Origin: Algoriphagus alkaliphilus
GTDB lineage: Bacteria; Bacteroidota; Bacteroidia; Cytophagales; Cyclobacteriaceae
Assembly: GCF_900103735.1 (NCBI RefSeq)
Contig: NZ_FMXE01000002.1
Coordinates: 193,373-257,372, forward strand
Direction of reading: 5' to 3'
Length of the DNA: 64,000 nt
The number at the start of each line of letters is the position of its first letter. The first letter of the stretch is position 1. This document shows, piece after piece, positions 8,365 through 17,779 of the stretch. A program made the translations under genes and the position numbers. A model generated the notes under the pieces. That model worked only from the letters and a program-made list of their open reading frames with translations. It did no database searches and was not told the origin of the DNA.

Positions 8365-9540
8365 ATGAAAAACGCAAATCTACTTCTGATCCTTTTCTTC
8401 ACGCTGTCAGTTTCCTTTGCCCAAAAACCCCGGGCAAGAGATCTAGGCGTGCCATTTAACGGCACAACTGGCCAATGGAATTCCATCACTGATGTGAAAG
8501 GCATAGAAGTAGGATACAGCACTATCATCTCCGGAGGCGGAGAAAATATCGTTGGTAAAGGTCCGGTCAGAACAGGCGTTACTGCCATTTTCCCAAGAGG
8601 AAAAGCCCAGAAGTTCAGTCCGGTTTTTGCCAATTGGTATAGCCTGAACGGGAACGGCGAAATGACGGGAACCACCTGGTTAACTGAATCGGGCTTCCTC
8701 GAAACCCCAATTATGATCACCAATACCAACAGTGTGGGAGTAGTTCGGGATGCCGTCTTAAAGTGGTATGTGGATTCCGATTGGTACAAAGGGGAAGAAT
8801 GGTGGTACACCTATCCTGTGGTAGCGGAGACCTACGATGGATTCTTGAATGATATCTATGGATTCCATGTCAAGGAAGAGCATGCCCTCGAAGCAATAAC
8901 CAATGCGGCATCGGGTAAAATAGCTGAAGGAAATGTGGGTGGAGGAACCGGAATGAGGTGTTTGGGATTTAAAGGCGGAACAGGAACCTCATCCAGAATC
9001 GTCAAGATTGCAGATTCCACCTATACAGTCGGTGTCTTGGTACAGTCCAATTTTGGCAGAAAACCCGATCTGACCATTGCGGGTGTCCCTGTCGGGAAAG
9101 AGCTTTTGGATACCCTAAACAATGAATTGAGGTTGCCTCCACAATCTTATCGCCAGGAAGGTGATGGATCCATCATCGTGGTGGTGGCGACGGACGCACC
9201 TTTGCTTCCGCACCAATTAAAGCGAATTGCGAATCGGGTTCCGATCGGTATCGGCCTGACTGGTGGAATTGGAACCAATGGGTCCGGTGATATTTTTATC
9301 GCTTTTTCCACTGCTAATCCTGAGGCTTTTCAGCGCTATGACTTCTCAACTGTTGACATGCTTCCAAATGATCTGATCGATCCGCTATTGGAAGCAACTG
9401 TTCAATCAGTCGAAGAAGCCATCATCAATGCTATGATCGCAGCAGAAACTATGGAAGGAATCAACGGAAATAAGTCTTATGCATTGCCCCATGGATTGCT
9501 AGTGGAGGTACTCAAAAAATACAATCGACTGAATGAATGA
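8365..9540 (+). CDS. P1 family (DmpA-type) self-cleaving aminopeptidase
   Basis: A 391-residue peptidase of family S58 (DmpA/BapA), enzymes that mature by cutting themselves into two chains, the new N-terminal Ser of the small chain being the nucleophile. The expected cleavage site is the GDGS-IIVVVATDAP segment, with Ser at about residue 269. Other family signatures are NVGGGTGMRCLGFKGGTGT and TNGSGDIFIAFST. The ATG at 8365 gives a clean signal peptide (FFTLSVSFAQKP), so the earlier in-frame ATG at 8323, inside the esterase gene, is rejected. The family releases N-terminal D- or L-amino acids or beta-peptides, which fits the nearby acyl-amino-acid hydrolases. Confidence 0.9.
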   Translation: MKNANLLLILFFTLSVSFAQKPRARDLGVPFNGTTGQWNSITDVKGIEVGYSTIISGGGENIVGKGPVRTGVTAIFPRGKAQKFSPVFANWYSLNGNGEMTGTTWLTESGFLETPIMITNTNSVGVVRDAVLKWYVDSDWYKGEEWWYTYPVVAETYDGFLNDIYGFHVKEEHALEAITNAASGKIAEGNVGGGTGMRCLGFKGGTGTSSRIVKIADSTYTVGVLVQSNFGRKPDLTIAGVPVGKELLDTLNNELRLPPQSYRQEGDGSIIVVVATDAPLLPHQLKRIANRVPIGIGLTGGIGTNGSGDIFIAFSTANPEAFQRYDFSTVDMLPNDLIDPLLEATVQSVEEAIINAMIAAETMEGINGNKSYALPHGLLVEVLKKYNRLNE

Positions 9541-10463
9541 AATTGGACAAAATGAAAAAAATCTTAGCTCTTTTAGCTTTTGCACTTTTACCTACACTGG
9601 TAGCCGTTTCGCAAACTCGAATTATTGACATGCACATCCATTCCTACACTGAAAGTGACTTTGGTGAACGCGAAGCCCCCACCGACCATTATGGGGTAAA
9701 AGGATCTGTCAATGCAGAACAACATCGCATGGAGACTTTTGCGGCATTTGAAAGATTCAATATTGTCAAAGCCGTGGTCAGTGGAAATCCTGAAAGTGTA
9801 AAAAATTGGAAGGAGAAAGATAAAGACAGTAGGGTAATTCGGGGTATTTTGAGTTTTTTGCCTGACGATCACGGGATGAATATTGTCAAGTTCGAGCAAA
9901 TGGTCAAGGCCGGCGAAATTCAAATTTTTGGAGAATTAGGCCCTTACTACAGCGGGACTACTTTAAGTGATTCCATTTGGCAGCCCTATCTGAAGATCTG
10001 TGAACAATATGATATTCCTGTAGCAGTTCATACTGGAGGTGGTGACCCACTGGGTAATAACTCATGGGCACCAAAAGCAAGGCTACCTTTGGGAGATCCC
10101 TACCTCATTGAGGATGTGCTGGTAAAGTATCCAAAACTACGGCTCTATTTAATGCATGCTGGAGGAGAAGATTGGCCGGAGCATGCCATTCGATTGATGG
10201 CCTACTATCCGCAACTCTACACTGACATCGCTGTGTTGCTTTGGGTGGAACCCAATACCCAGCGCTATGTCACTGATTTTCTTCGAAACATAAAGCATGC
10301 TGGCTATCTCGACCGTGTCATGTTTGGCTCCGATCAAATGATCTGGCCTTATGCAATCGAAAAGTCAATTGATTTCCTGAATAGCCTTGACTTTCTCACT
10401 GAAGAAGATAAAGAAGGTATATTCTATGGAAATGCTGCAAGATTCTTGAAATTGAAAGAGTAG
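9537..10463 (+). CDS. Secreted amidohydrolase family 2 protein
   Basis: A 308-residue TIM-barrel metal hydrolase of the amidohydrolase_2 family (PF04909-like). It shows the first metal motif MHIHSYTE just after a signal peptide (TLVAVSQTR), then VAVHTGGGDP, LMHAGGEDWPEH and the closing MFGSDQMIWPY with the catalytic Asp. The start ATG overlaps the stop of the P1 peptidase gene (ATGA), which suggests translational coupling. A second ATG at 9552 (MKKILALL) gives an equally good signal peptide and may be the real start. The family includes decarboxylases and lactone or amide hydrolases; the substrate here is not known. Confidence 0.85.
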   Translation: MKLDKMKKILALLAFALLPTLVAVSQTRIIDMHIHSYTESDFGEREAPTDHYGVKGSVNAEQHRMETFAAFERFNIVKAVVSGNPESVKNWKEKDKDSRVIRGILSFLPDDHGMNIVKFEQMVKAGEIQIFGELGPYYSGTTLSDSIWQPYLKICEQYDIPVAVHTGGGDPLGNNSWAPKARLPLGDPYLIEDVLVKYPKLRLYLMHAGGEDWPEHAIRLMAYYPQLYTDIAVLLWVEPNTQRYVTDFLRNIKHAGYLDRVMFGSDQMIWPYAIEKSIDFLNSLDFLTEEDKEGIFYGNAARFLKLKE

Positions 10464-10489
10464 TAGAAACAGAAAGCTATAATGAAAAA

Positions 10490-11014
10490 ATGAAGAATTC
10501 AGTTGTGTTAAACCTGATTGTATTAGGTGCTTTACTCGTGCAATTTAGTTGCAGGGTAAACAGCAATAATTCCTCAAAGGAGGAAAAACCAATGCAAATT
10601 ATGACCAAAACCCAACTGGAAGATGAAGCATGGCAAATGGAAGAACTGTATTGGGAGTATGTGCAAAAAAGTGATACTGTGAATTACAAAACCCTTTGGC
10701 ATGACGACTTCATTGGCTATCCGAGTTTTGGGAATGGAGTGTCTGACGTAAGCAAAATTGCCAGTTGGATACCTGACTTGCATAAAGACCCGAATTTGAA
10801 ATTCCTTTATATCCTTCACAAAAAGGCATCAAATGCAATTGAAGATGTAGTGATGGTATTCTATGATGCGGATGAGATCTGGACCAACAAGCAAAATCAA
10901 GTAGTGAGAAAAGAGACATACAAGTTTACCCATACCTGGAAAAAAGTGGATGGCAAGTGGGTGATCCTAGGAGGTATGGCTGCAGAGAAGAAACAGGAGG
11001 TATTGAACAATTGA
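10490..11014 (+). CDS. DUF4440/NTF2-like lipoprotein
   Basis: A 174-residue lipoprotein: the signal ends at the lipobox LVQFSCRVN, followed by a Ser/Asn-rich linker and a single NTF2-like (SnoaL/DUF4440) alpha+beta domain, with KTLWHDDFIGYPSF early in it and YKFTHTWKKVDGKWVILGG as the last strands. Such domains bind small molecules or act as isomerase-like enzymes, and no function can be assigned here. It is the last gene of the run starting at 7461 and resembles the broken DUF4440 gene just upstream of that run, so the two may be paralogues. Confidence 0.8.
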   Translation: MKNSVVLNLIVLGALLVQFSCRVNSNNSSKEEKPMQIMTKTQLEDEAWQMEELYWEYVQKSDTVNYKTLWHDDFIGYPSFGNGVSDVSKIASWIPDLHKDPNLKFLYILHKKASNAIEDVVMVFYDADEIWTNKQNQVVRKETYKFTHTWKKVDGKWVILGGMAAEKKQEVLNN

Positions 11015-11059
11015 AAACCAATTTTGGTGGATAAAATGTGGTGAATCCTTTCACAAAAA

Positions 11060-11093
11060 AACTCCCCCTTTTCCAAAAGGAAAAGGAGGAGTT
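11060..11093 (-). terminator. Hairpin terminator for the minus-strand beta-propeller gene
   Basis: Arms AACTCCCCCTTTTCC (11060-11074) and GGAAAAGGAGGAGTT (11079-11093) pair with one mismatch around an AAAA loop. The run of A just before it on the plus strand (11055-11061) becomes a U-run after the hairpin in minus-strand RNA, so it most likely ends transcripts from the gene whose stop is at 11282; it may also stop plus-strand transcripts from 10490-11014. Confidence 0.7.
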
Positions 11094-11122
11094 GGTCACC
11101 CATCTAGTTTTTAAAAAATGTA

Positions 11123-11263
11123 TTAATCCAGAGCGGATTTTCTTAAAAAGTCCCTGATTGATGTATTCACTCTGTTTAGATTCTTTCCCAAAGGCTTGGC
11201 CTTTGGGAAAGTTTCCAGTTCTCTTTGAAATTCCTCAACTGTTCCATCAGAATTTTCGACAGA
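11123..11263 (-). pseudogene. Orphan coding-like 3' fragment, family unknown
   Basis: On the minus strand an open frame without a start codon reads NSDGTVEEFQRELETFPK, then AKPLGKNLNRVNTS and IRDFLRKSALD before TAA (11123-11125). Its composition looks like a real soluble protein tail. It follows the stop codon of the beta-propeller gene, with further stops between, so it is not part of that protein as it stands. It may be the relic of another gene. The family was not recognised. Confidence 0.3.
11183..11211. repeat. Perfect 13-bp hairpin in a convergent intergenic region
   Basis: CTTTCCCAAAGGC (11183-11195) and GCCTTTGGGAAAG (11199-11211) are perfect complements around a 3-base loop. It lies between the converging genes ending at 11014 and 11282, and overlaps the orphan minus-strand reading frame. 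There is no clear U-run, so its role as a terminator is uncertain. Confidence 0.6.
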
Positions 11264-11281
11264 CTAAGGTTTTTATGAATC

Positions 11282-13012
11282 TCAATTTTTAGAGATACGG
11301 TAAATCACATTCTTGCCTCCACCCGACACATAGATATCGCCCGATTGACCGACGGCTACGCCATCAAATGCGTAGGTCGGAGGGAAGGCATCCAGCCCAA
11401 CTGCAGGCGGACTAAGTTTGAGACCATCAGCTATCGTGCTCTTCACTCCGGTTGCCAGGTCTATCCGTGATAACCGGGAAGCACCAGTTTCAACTACCAG
11501 CAGTCCACCTTCTTTATCCCAAGCCAATCCTTCCGGATTCATTAATCCGAAGACAATAGGTATCGCCGGCAGTGGAATGTTGCCGTCAAAGCCTATCTGC
11601 CAAACAATCCCGCTGCCCCAGTCTGCGACCCACAACTTTTCTCCGTCAGTTGCCAAACCACTTGGCGCAAATACATTGGCGTTGTCAATTGGCAGGATCA
11701 TCGAATGGTCACTGGCCCGGACCACACCTCCCAATACCAGATCGGATACAGCTATATCATTCTTGAATCGTATGGCATCTATAGGAGCCCCCACGTCAAA
11801 AGTTTGAACTACATGATCGGATTGTGGATCCCAGATTTGAACTACTCCTCCAAACCAAGAAGAAACGATCAGATTATTCCCATCAGCAGAAAGGGTGAAG
11901 GGTGTGGTCAGGTTTCCTTCACGACCGAGTAAATCACCTTTATAAACTTTTTCCTCTTTTCCTGTAAGACCATTGTATTTCCTCAATCGGAACAGGTCGG
12001 AAACAAACAAAGCGTCCTGCTTATTGGCTCCCGGTAGAACTGCCAAGCCCATAGGTGCGATCATCCCTCCCTTACTGACGGTGCGGGGCTGGCCACTAGG
12101 CAGAATTTCTACTATTGAGCCAAAATCTGCATTAGAGATAAAGAGAGAACCATTGGAGTCAAAGGCTAAGTTGTCAAGTCCCTCTTGGATTTTTACAAAA
12201 AGTGTTTTTTCTCCGGTTGTGGTATTTACTTTAAATACTTCCCCTGATTGATCCAAGACGTGCAGGACTCCTTTGGAATCGAACTTTGCAGCAACCGGAA
12301 CTGTGAATCCTCCCGAAACCACTGTAACTGTTCCATCGGTGTAGGGACTTGTGGAGGGTGGTCCTGGTCTGTCGATGTCCACTTTCACTACGATGCCCGC
12401 GGCAAAAATAGGTCCATACAACCTGCCATCTGCGCCAAAATCAAATGCATTTAAAAATCCAAGAGGAAATTGATTCCCCTCGGAGGCAACGATGATCGGT
12501 CTTGGTGGGGCGATGAGGTCGGGATCCAGCTCGTACAATCCGTCGCCCAGAAAACAAAGTCCTACAAAAAGACGCCCGTCTTCTGAGAAGGTAATTGGAT
12601 TGACTCCCGGTGCCACAAATTGCTTGGTCACCACCCCTTGGGGAGTCATGCGTCCTACATAACCAATATTGATATCAGTCCAATAGAGCGAACCATCCGG
12701 TCCAAAGGCCAAATCATCCGGGGAGATTACCCCCTTGTCGGATCCAATCCTCTTGATGATTTTGCCGTTTTGCTTATTCATCACAATTATTTCCTGAGGA
12801 AGAAAAGAAGCAATATAAAGATTGCCATCTGGGCCAAAGTTGATACCATTTGTTCCCTTTATGACTGCGCCCGTGGCAATCTCCTGAACCAAAACTTTTG
12901 AATTCTTCTTGCTATTTGCACCCTGAGGAATAAGCTCATTGAATTCCTGACATGCTGTAATAGCCAGCAGCAAACCCAGGGATGTTAGAATGGAATACAG
13001 TTTACGTTTCAT
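11282..13012 (-). CDS. SMP-30/NHL-type beta-propeller lipoprotein
   Basis: A 576-residue lipoprotein (signal ending at AITACQEF) made of repeated blades of the form INFGPDGNLYIASF, LAFGPDGSLYWTD and ITFSEDGRLFVG, the pattern of SMP-30/gluconolactonase and NHL beta-propellers. About ten or more blades can be counted, so two propellers in tandem are possible. Such proteins either hydrolyse lactones with a bound Ca2+ or serve as sugar- or protein-binding scaffolds; I cannot identify catalytic residues with confidence. It lies 282 bases downstream of the hybrid sensor gene, same strand, and is a natural candidate target of that regulator. Confidence 0.8.
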   Translation of the reverse strand: MKRKLYSILTSLGLLLAITACQEFNELIPQGANSKKNSKVLVQEIATGAVIKGTNGINFGPDGNLYIASFLPQEIIVMNKQNGKIIKRIGSDKGVISPDDLAFGPDGSLYWTDINIGYVGRMTPQGVVTKQFVAPGVNPITFSEDGRLFVGLCFLGDGLYELDPDLIAPPRPIIVASEGNQFPLGFLNAFDFGADGRLYGPIFAAGIVVKVDIDRPGPPSTSPYTDGTVTVVSGGFTVPVAAKFDSKGVLHVLDQSGEVFKVNTTTGEKTLFVKIQEGLDNLAFDSNGSLFISNADFGSIVEILPSGQPRTVSKGGMIAPMGLAVLPGANKQDALFVSDLFRLRKYNGLTGKEEKVYKGDLLGREGNLTTPFTLSADGNNLIVSSWFGGVVQIWDPQSDHVVQTFDVGAPIDAIRFKNDIAVSDLVLGGVVRASDHSMILPIDNANVFAPSGLATDGEKLWVADWGSGIVWQIGFDGNIPLPAIPIVFGLMNPEGLAWDKEGGLLVVETGASRLSRIDLATGVKSTIADGLKLSPPAVGLDAFPPTYAFDGVAVGQSGDIYVSGGGKNVIYRISKN

Positions 13013-13294
13013 GATTATTAGATTTTATGGGTTAAAAATTTGAAAATGGATTCTTATGTTAATTGAATTTCATTTTTTAAGGATTGCATTAGAACCATAT
13101 TTTTGAAAAAACATACATCAAAATGCAGGTATGAATTCTTTGAAAGAATTAGGGAGGAAAGGTATTTTGACAAAGAGAAATCGACGGTAGCTATTGTTGC
13201 AGATCCTTTAGACTTTGTTCCAAATCAGAAAAAATGTTGCTGTATTATCTGTTTTGACCAAAATCAATTCCCAGAGTGAATCAAATTAAAAAAA

Positions 13295-16200
13295 TCACCC
13301 TTTTCTAAAAAAGCTCGGGGCTTCCCCAAATTCTTTGGTAAACTCTTGTGTAAAATGACTGGGATTGCCATAACCCACTGCATAACCGATTTCCGAAATG
13401 TTCAAATCCGGATTGAGCAATAGTTTCTTTGCTTCCTGCATCCGAATGGTCCGGATGACTTGGGAAGTAGACTTGTTGGTCAGCGCCTTCAGTTTACGAT
13501 GAAGCTGAGTCCGGCTTACTGCCAGTTCCTTGCATAACTCGCCAATGCCAAACTCCTCACTTTCCAAATGAGCATCCACGATGGAGCGAAGCTTTTTCAG
13601 AAAAGCATCCTCTTGTATTTCGGCATGAGTTTCGGGTGTACCCACAGGGTCAAGTGTCCCATAGCGCGCTGTCAGCTTTTTTCGTGCCTCAATCAATTTC
13701 CGCAGACGGACTTCCAGCTCTTTCTTCTCAAAGGGCTTGGCAAGATAGGCATCCGCTCCTCTTTCCAGACCTTCCAATCGTGATTCCAGATCTGCTTTGG
13801 CAGTAAGCAGGATGATGGGAATATGACTGGTGCGTTCATCTTTTTTTAGCCTCTCGACGAGTTCATAACCGTCCTCTTCGGGCATCATCACATCACTGAC
13901 GATGATGTCCGGAATTATTTCAATGGCGAGTTGGATTCCCTGGAGGCCATTTCTGGCTTTTTGGATTCGATATTTTCCTTCAAGGCAAAGCTCCAGATAG
14001 TTTAAAACATCTTCATTATCTTCTACCAGCAAGGCAAGCGGGTGGCTTTCATCGTAATCTTCTTCTGTTCCAAAAGCTGACGCCTCCACCAAATCGGTGA
14101 CAGATGACCGTGAATGTTGCGTGAATTCGCCTGCATTTCCTTTTGGAGCCTTATTCTCAACGGGAAGTCTGAGTGTGAATTCCGTACCTTTTCCTATCTG
14201 ACTACTCACTTCAATAGTACCTGCCATCAATTGCACCAGCTCTTTGGTGAGTGCCAGGCCTATTCCGGTTCCTTCATCTGATCGGGTTGCCGAATCATCC
14301 ACCTGATAAAAACGATCAAAAATATAGGGTAAATGCTGGGAAGGAATTCCTTTGCCGGTATCCTTTACTTTGATTTCCAAAAAATCCTCCATTTCTCTGG
14401 AGCTGATCTTTTCTATTTTGATGTAAATATTTCCTCCCGGGGGTGTGAATTTTATGGCATTCCCTACCAGATTGGAAAAAATGGCTTGAATTTTTTCAGG
14501 ATCAAAGTCCATATACAACTGTTCAAAACCAGAAAGCAGATGTAGTCTGATATCCTTAGAATCTGCAAAAGAATGAAAAGACTCGGTGAGGTATTTCAGG
14601 TAACCCAAAATATTGTCATGGATCATGTTTGCGGATAATCTGCCCGACTGAAGTTTGGATAGATCCAGCATCTGATTGATCAATCTCAGCAAAGCCGCGC
14701 TATTCCGTTTGATCATTGGCAGTCCTTCTTTCAGATTCTCCGCAGAAGGTTGTGATAAAATATGATCCGCAATACCCGAAATCACCGTCAATGGGGTGCG
14801 GAATTCGTGAGTCAGATTGGTGTAAATCCTGGTTTTGAAGAGATCCAGATCTTGCAGACGTCCGACTTCGGCCTCGGCCAGCTTTCTGCGAAGCAAAAAG
14901 CCATAGACCAAATAAAGCAGTAAAAACAGCAATACGGCATACGCCAGCCAAGCCCACCATTGGGTAAACCAAGGCGGCAACACTACAATAGAAATCGATC
15001 GCTGCCCCATTTTTCCATACCGGTTAGTAGCCTGGACGTGAAAAATATATTCTCCCGGCGGTAATGAATAATAATCCGCTGTGTGTGCAGCTCCACTCCT
15101 CCAGTTTTTATCATAGTTTTCAAGGGTATAGCGGAGGTTTTTCTCAGACTCCAATGTCACGAAATCAATACTGCCAAATTCAAACGTAAAGGTATTCTGA
15201 TGGTGAGGCAATCGGATCTCACTGGTTTCATTGAGATGCTTGGGCAGGATTTTTTTATCTGTTTGGGAGGATATAATACGGTCTCCCAGAAAAAAAGCCG
15301 ATAGATAAGGGGTAGGCCCGGTTGGATATTGGTTTTCCAATTCTGCCGGCATGAAAGAAAAATAACCTGAGGCATTTCCGACAAAAATCTCTTTATTCTT
15401 GGAAATAAACGCGTTTAAAGAGTAGAATCCTGAATCGCTCGGTTTTTTCCAACTGTTCCCAAACATGGCTGCATTTTTAGTTTCAGGATCCAAACGGATG
15501 AACCCAATGTCTGTGTACAACCAAAGCCATTTTGATTCATCCTCTACAATCCCTGTGATGAGGAGCAAATCTGTAATCAGACCAGTATTGTCGTAGTAAG
15601 GATTGAAGATTCCTGCTTCCTGATCGAACAAAAAGAACCCTGACCTGTAGGAACTGGCCCAAATTCGCTTTTTGCTATCTTCATAAATTTCGAGAACAGG
15701 CACAGCGGACTTATCCAAAAACCGTTTAAAATCTGCCGTTTCTTCCCGATAAAGGTTAAGACCATTACCCGTCCCTATCCAAACTTTTCCATTGGAATCT
15801 TGAAGAAGACTATATATAGCATTTGCGCTAAGACTGTTCGGGTTGGATGGATCTTGGGTGAAATGCTTGAATTTTCCACTTTTTGAATTGAATAAGTCTA
15901 GCCCTCCAGTCGTGCCTATCCAAGTATTGCCGTCCGGGATTGGCAATATCACCTGGGGCATCGAATTGGAAAGTCCGTTTTTACCCTGCTCCTCCGGCCC
16001 ATATAGCTTGTAGGTCATTGCCTGCCGATCGAAAAAGTACGCTCCGCCCCATAGGGTGGCGACCCATAAATTGTCCGAATTGTCAAATTTCAGATCCCAG
16101 AGAATTACTGATCCCACTGTATTGCGGACAAAAGTGAAAAAGCTATCCTTCGATTGGTTCACATCATGACCAAACAGTCCTTTCTCGGTGCCAATCCAAA

Positions 16201-17398
16201 CACCGGCTTCTTGGTCTTGGGCAAATACCATAGCCCGTGTTCCGATAGGGGTATGATCAAAATGGTTTTGAAAGGTGGAAATTTGAAAAAGTACCTGATT
16301 CTCTGTTTCTGGCTCCCAGCCTGAAACCCACAGGAGATTATCTTTGGTTTTCAGTGAAGTCCAAAAGTCGTTCTTATCCACATAATGATAACCTGTTCCG
16401 GATTTACCAAAAAACTCCATGGTCTTCGATTTAGGATTGTAGCGGTTGATTCCTCCCGCATAGGTTCCGATCCAAATAGCCCCTTGGGAATCCTCATTGA
16501 TAAAGGTAATGTGATCCACTGCATAGGATGCATTAATATTGACAGGTGGGCGAGAGAGTGCATTTGGGTTTTCAGGGACGTAGGGCAATCGTTGAAATGT
16601 ACCTTGTTCGCGATTCATGATATGGAGTCCGTCCCCATCGGAACCAACGTAAAAATTTCCCTTGCTGTCCTCAAATAATGCCCGAATTCGATTTCCAACA
16701 AGCGAAAGAGAATCTTTCGGATCATGTCTGTATTGAGTGATCCGACCGGATTCTTTTTCAAATCTGTACAAACCTGATGAAGGATGATCACGAAGGTCGA
16801 AAGCGTTTCCTGCCCCAATCCAAATTGTACCGGCATGATCCTCATAGATACTTCTGACAGTTGCCTCTTTGAATAGGCGACCGGCAGGTGTGTCGTCTTG
16901 GATATGAACAAAACGACCCGTCTTCCTGTCCAAGGTATCAAGTCCTTTGGCAGTACCAATCCATAAAGTTCCTGTGCGATCCTCCAATAGGGCATATACC
17001 TGATCATCACAAAGACTGTGTGGATCGGTGGGATCATTTTCAAAATGTGTAAACGTTTCGGAAACCGGATCGAATCGATCCAATCCCTCATGATGGCTCC
17101 CAATCCAAATAATCCCTCCCTTTCCTGCATAAAGACATTCCAGCCGGTTGGTATGGAGCGAGTTGCTGTTATTTGGATTGGACTTATAATACCTTTTATT
17201 CGTCCCATCGTATTTTGTCAACCCATTATAGTTGTCAGCCAGCCAGATAAAGCCGTTATCATCCTGGCACATTCCTACAATATTGGTGAGTGATGGATCA
17301 AATTGGAAAGGAACGGCTGTGATTTTGACTTCTTGGCTTTTGCATAGAAAAGAGGTTGTTGCAAAGATAAAAAGCAGAAGAAACCTTAGGTTTATCAT
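13295..17398 (-). CDS. Hybrid two-component system sensor/regulator (HTCS)
   Basis: A 1367-residue one-protein two-component system of the Bacteroidota type. A signal peptide (FLCKSQ) is followed by a periplasmic beta-propeller built of Reg_prop blades (GFIWLADNYNGLTKYDG and GTLWIGTAKGLDTLD are examples), a Y_Y_Y domain around residues 750-830 (YSLPPGEYIFHVQATNRYG) and one membrane helix (WWAWLAYAVLLFLLLYLVY). The cytoplasmic part has a histidine-kinase core with His864 in LTHEFRTPLTVISG, ATP-binding boxes GNAIKF, DTGKGIP and GTGIGLAL, then a receiver domain (1119-1235) with Asp1169 in IVSDVMMP, and an AraC-type DNA-binding domain (about 1285-1367). The family typically senses glycans or their breakdown products and switches on neighbouring genes; the beta-propeller gene downstream is the obvious candidate. 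Confidence 0.97.
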   Translation of the reverse strand: MINLRFLLLFIFATTSFLCKSQEVKITAVPFQFDPSLTNIVGMCQDDNGFIWLADNYNGLTKYDGTNKRYYKSNPNNSNSLHTNRLECLYAGKGGIIWIGSHHEGLDRFDPVSETFTHFENDPTDPHSLCDDQVYALLEDRTGTLWIGTAKGLDTLDRKTGRFVHIQDDTPAGRLFKEATVRSIYEDHAGTIWIGAGNAFDLRDHPSSGLYRFEKESGRITQYRHDPKDSLSLVGNRIRALFEDSKGNFYVGSDGDGLHIMNREQGTFQRLPYVPENPNALSRPPVNINASYAVDHITFINEDSQGAIWIGTYAGGINRYNPKSKTMEFFGKSGTGYHYVDKNDFWTSLKTKDNLLWVSGWEPETENQVLFQISTFQNHFDHTPIGTRAMVFAQDQEAGVWIGTEKGLFGHDVNQSKDSFFTFVRNTVGSVILWDLKFDNSDNLWVATLWGGAYFFDRQAMTYKLYGPEEQGKNGLSNSMPQVILPIPDGNTWIGTTGGLDLFNSKSGKFKHFTQDPSNPNSLSANAIYSLLQDSNGKVWIGTGNGLNLYREETADFKRFLDKSAVPVLEIYEDSKKRIWASSYRSGFFLFDQEAGIFNPYYDNTGLITDLLLITGIVEDESKWLWLYTDIGFIRLDPETKNAAMFGNSWKKPSDSGFYSLNAFISKNKEIFVGNASGYFSFMPAELENQYPTGPTPYLSAFFLGDRIISSQTDKKILPKHLNETSEIRLPHHQNTFTFEFGSIDFVTLESEKNLRYTLENYDKNWRSGAAHTADYYSLPPGEYIFHVQATNRYGKMGQRSISIVVLPPWFTQWWAWLAYAVLLFLLLYLVYGFLLRRKLAEAEVGRLQDLDLFKTRIYTNLTHEFRTPLTVISGIADHILSQPSAENLKEGLPMIKRNSAALLRLINQMLDLSKLQSGRLSANMIHDNILGYLKYLTESFHSFADSKDIRLHLLSGFEQLYMDFDPEKIQAIFSNLVGNAIKFTPPGGNIYIKIEKISSREMEDFLEIKVKDTGKGIPSQHLPYIFDRFYQVDDSATRSDEGTGIGLALTKELVQLMAGTIEVSSQIGKGTEFTLRLPVENKAPKGNAGEFTQHSRSSVTDLVEASAFGTEEDYDESHPLALLVEDNEDVLNYLELCLEGKYRIQKARNGLQGIQLAIEIIPDIIVSDVMMPEEDGYELVERLKKDERTSHIPIILLTAKADLESRLEGLERGADAYLAKPFEKKELEVRLRKLIEARKKLTARYGTLDPVGTPETHAEIQEDAFLKKLRSIVDAHLESEEFGIGELCKELAVSRTQLHRKLKALTNKSTSQVIRTIRMQEAKKLLLNPDLNISEIGYAVGYGNPSHFTQEFTKEFGEAPSFFRKG

Positions 17399-17779
17399 CG
17401 GTATACAACCAGTTTATTTTAAGGAACTTAGGTTAATTTTTTAAGCAAAGCAAAAACGAAAAAGCCCAATTCCTGATTTCTAATATTTTAAATCAAGCGG
17501 AATTTTATGCCTAAAGGAGCCAAACCCTCCCCCGAAAAATAATCCCAACTGTTGGGGAATAAATTGATGCAGTTCGTCCTAAGTTGATGCGCTGTGGCTT
17601 TTGATTTTTTTATCTTTTTAAATAAATGGCTATCTCAGTCGGATACAAATTATTTTTTAGTCCCCGTTAGACACTTGGCTTCAAGAGAATCAAAAAGTTG
17701 AGCTCAAAGAATTTTTCAAAGGTTTGACTTTTTCTCTATACTCGTTTCTATAAAACCTATTTTATTAGGATAAACAGAA
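17399..17779. other. Divergent intergenic region with one tandem LytTR-like site
   Basis: 381 bases between the hybrid sensor gene (-) and abiEi (+). Apart from the tandem site at 17548-17577 described separately and an AT-rich stretch near 17700-17779, which presumably holds the abiEi promoter, I see no reading frame, RNA gene or strong hairpin. Confidence 0.5.
17548..17587 (+). promoter_or_regulatory. Tandem LytTR-like site 2 upstream of abiEi
   Basis: Half-sites ACTGTTGGG (17548-17556) and GCAGTTCGT (17569-17577) are 21 bp apart and are followed by CCTAAGTTGA, matching sites 1 and 3 almost base for base. The upstream flank GAAAAATAATCCC also resembles the flanks of sites 1, 3 and 4. The nearest plus-strand gene is abiEi at 17780; the divergent hybrid sensor gene starts at 17398. 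Confidence 0.55.
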
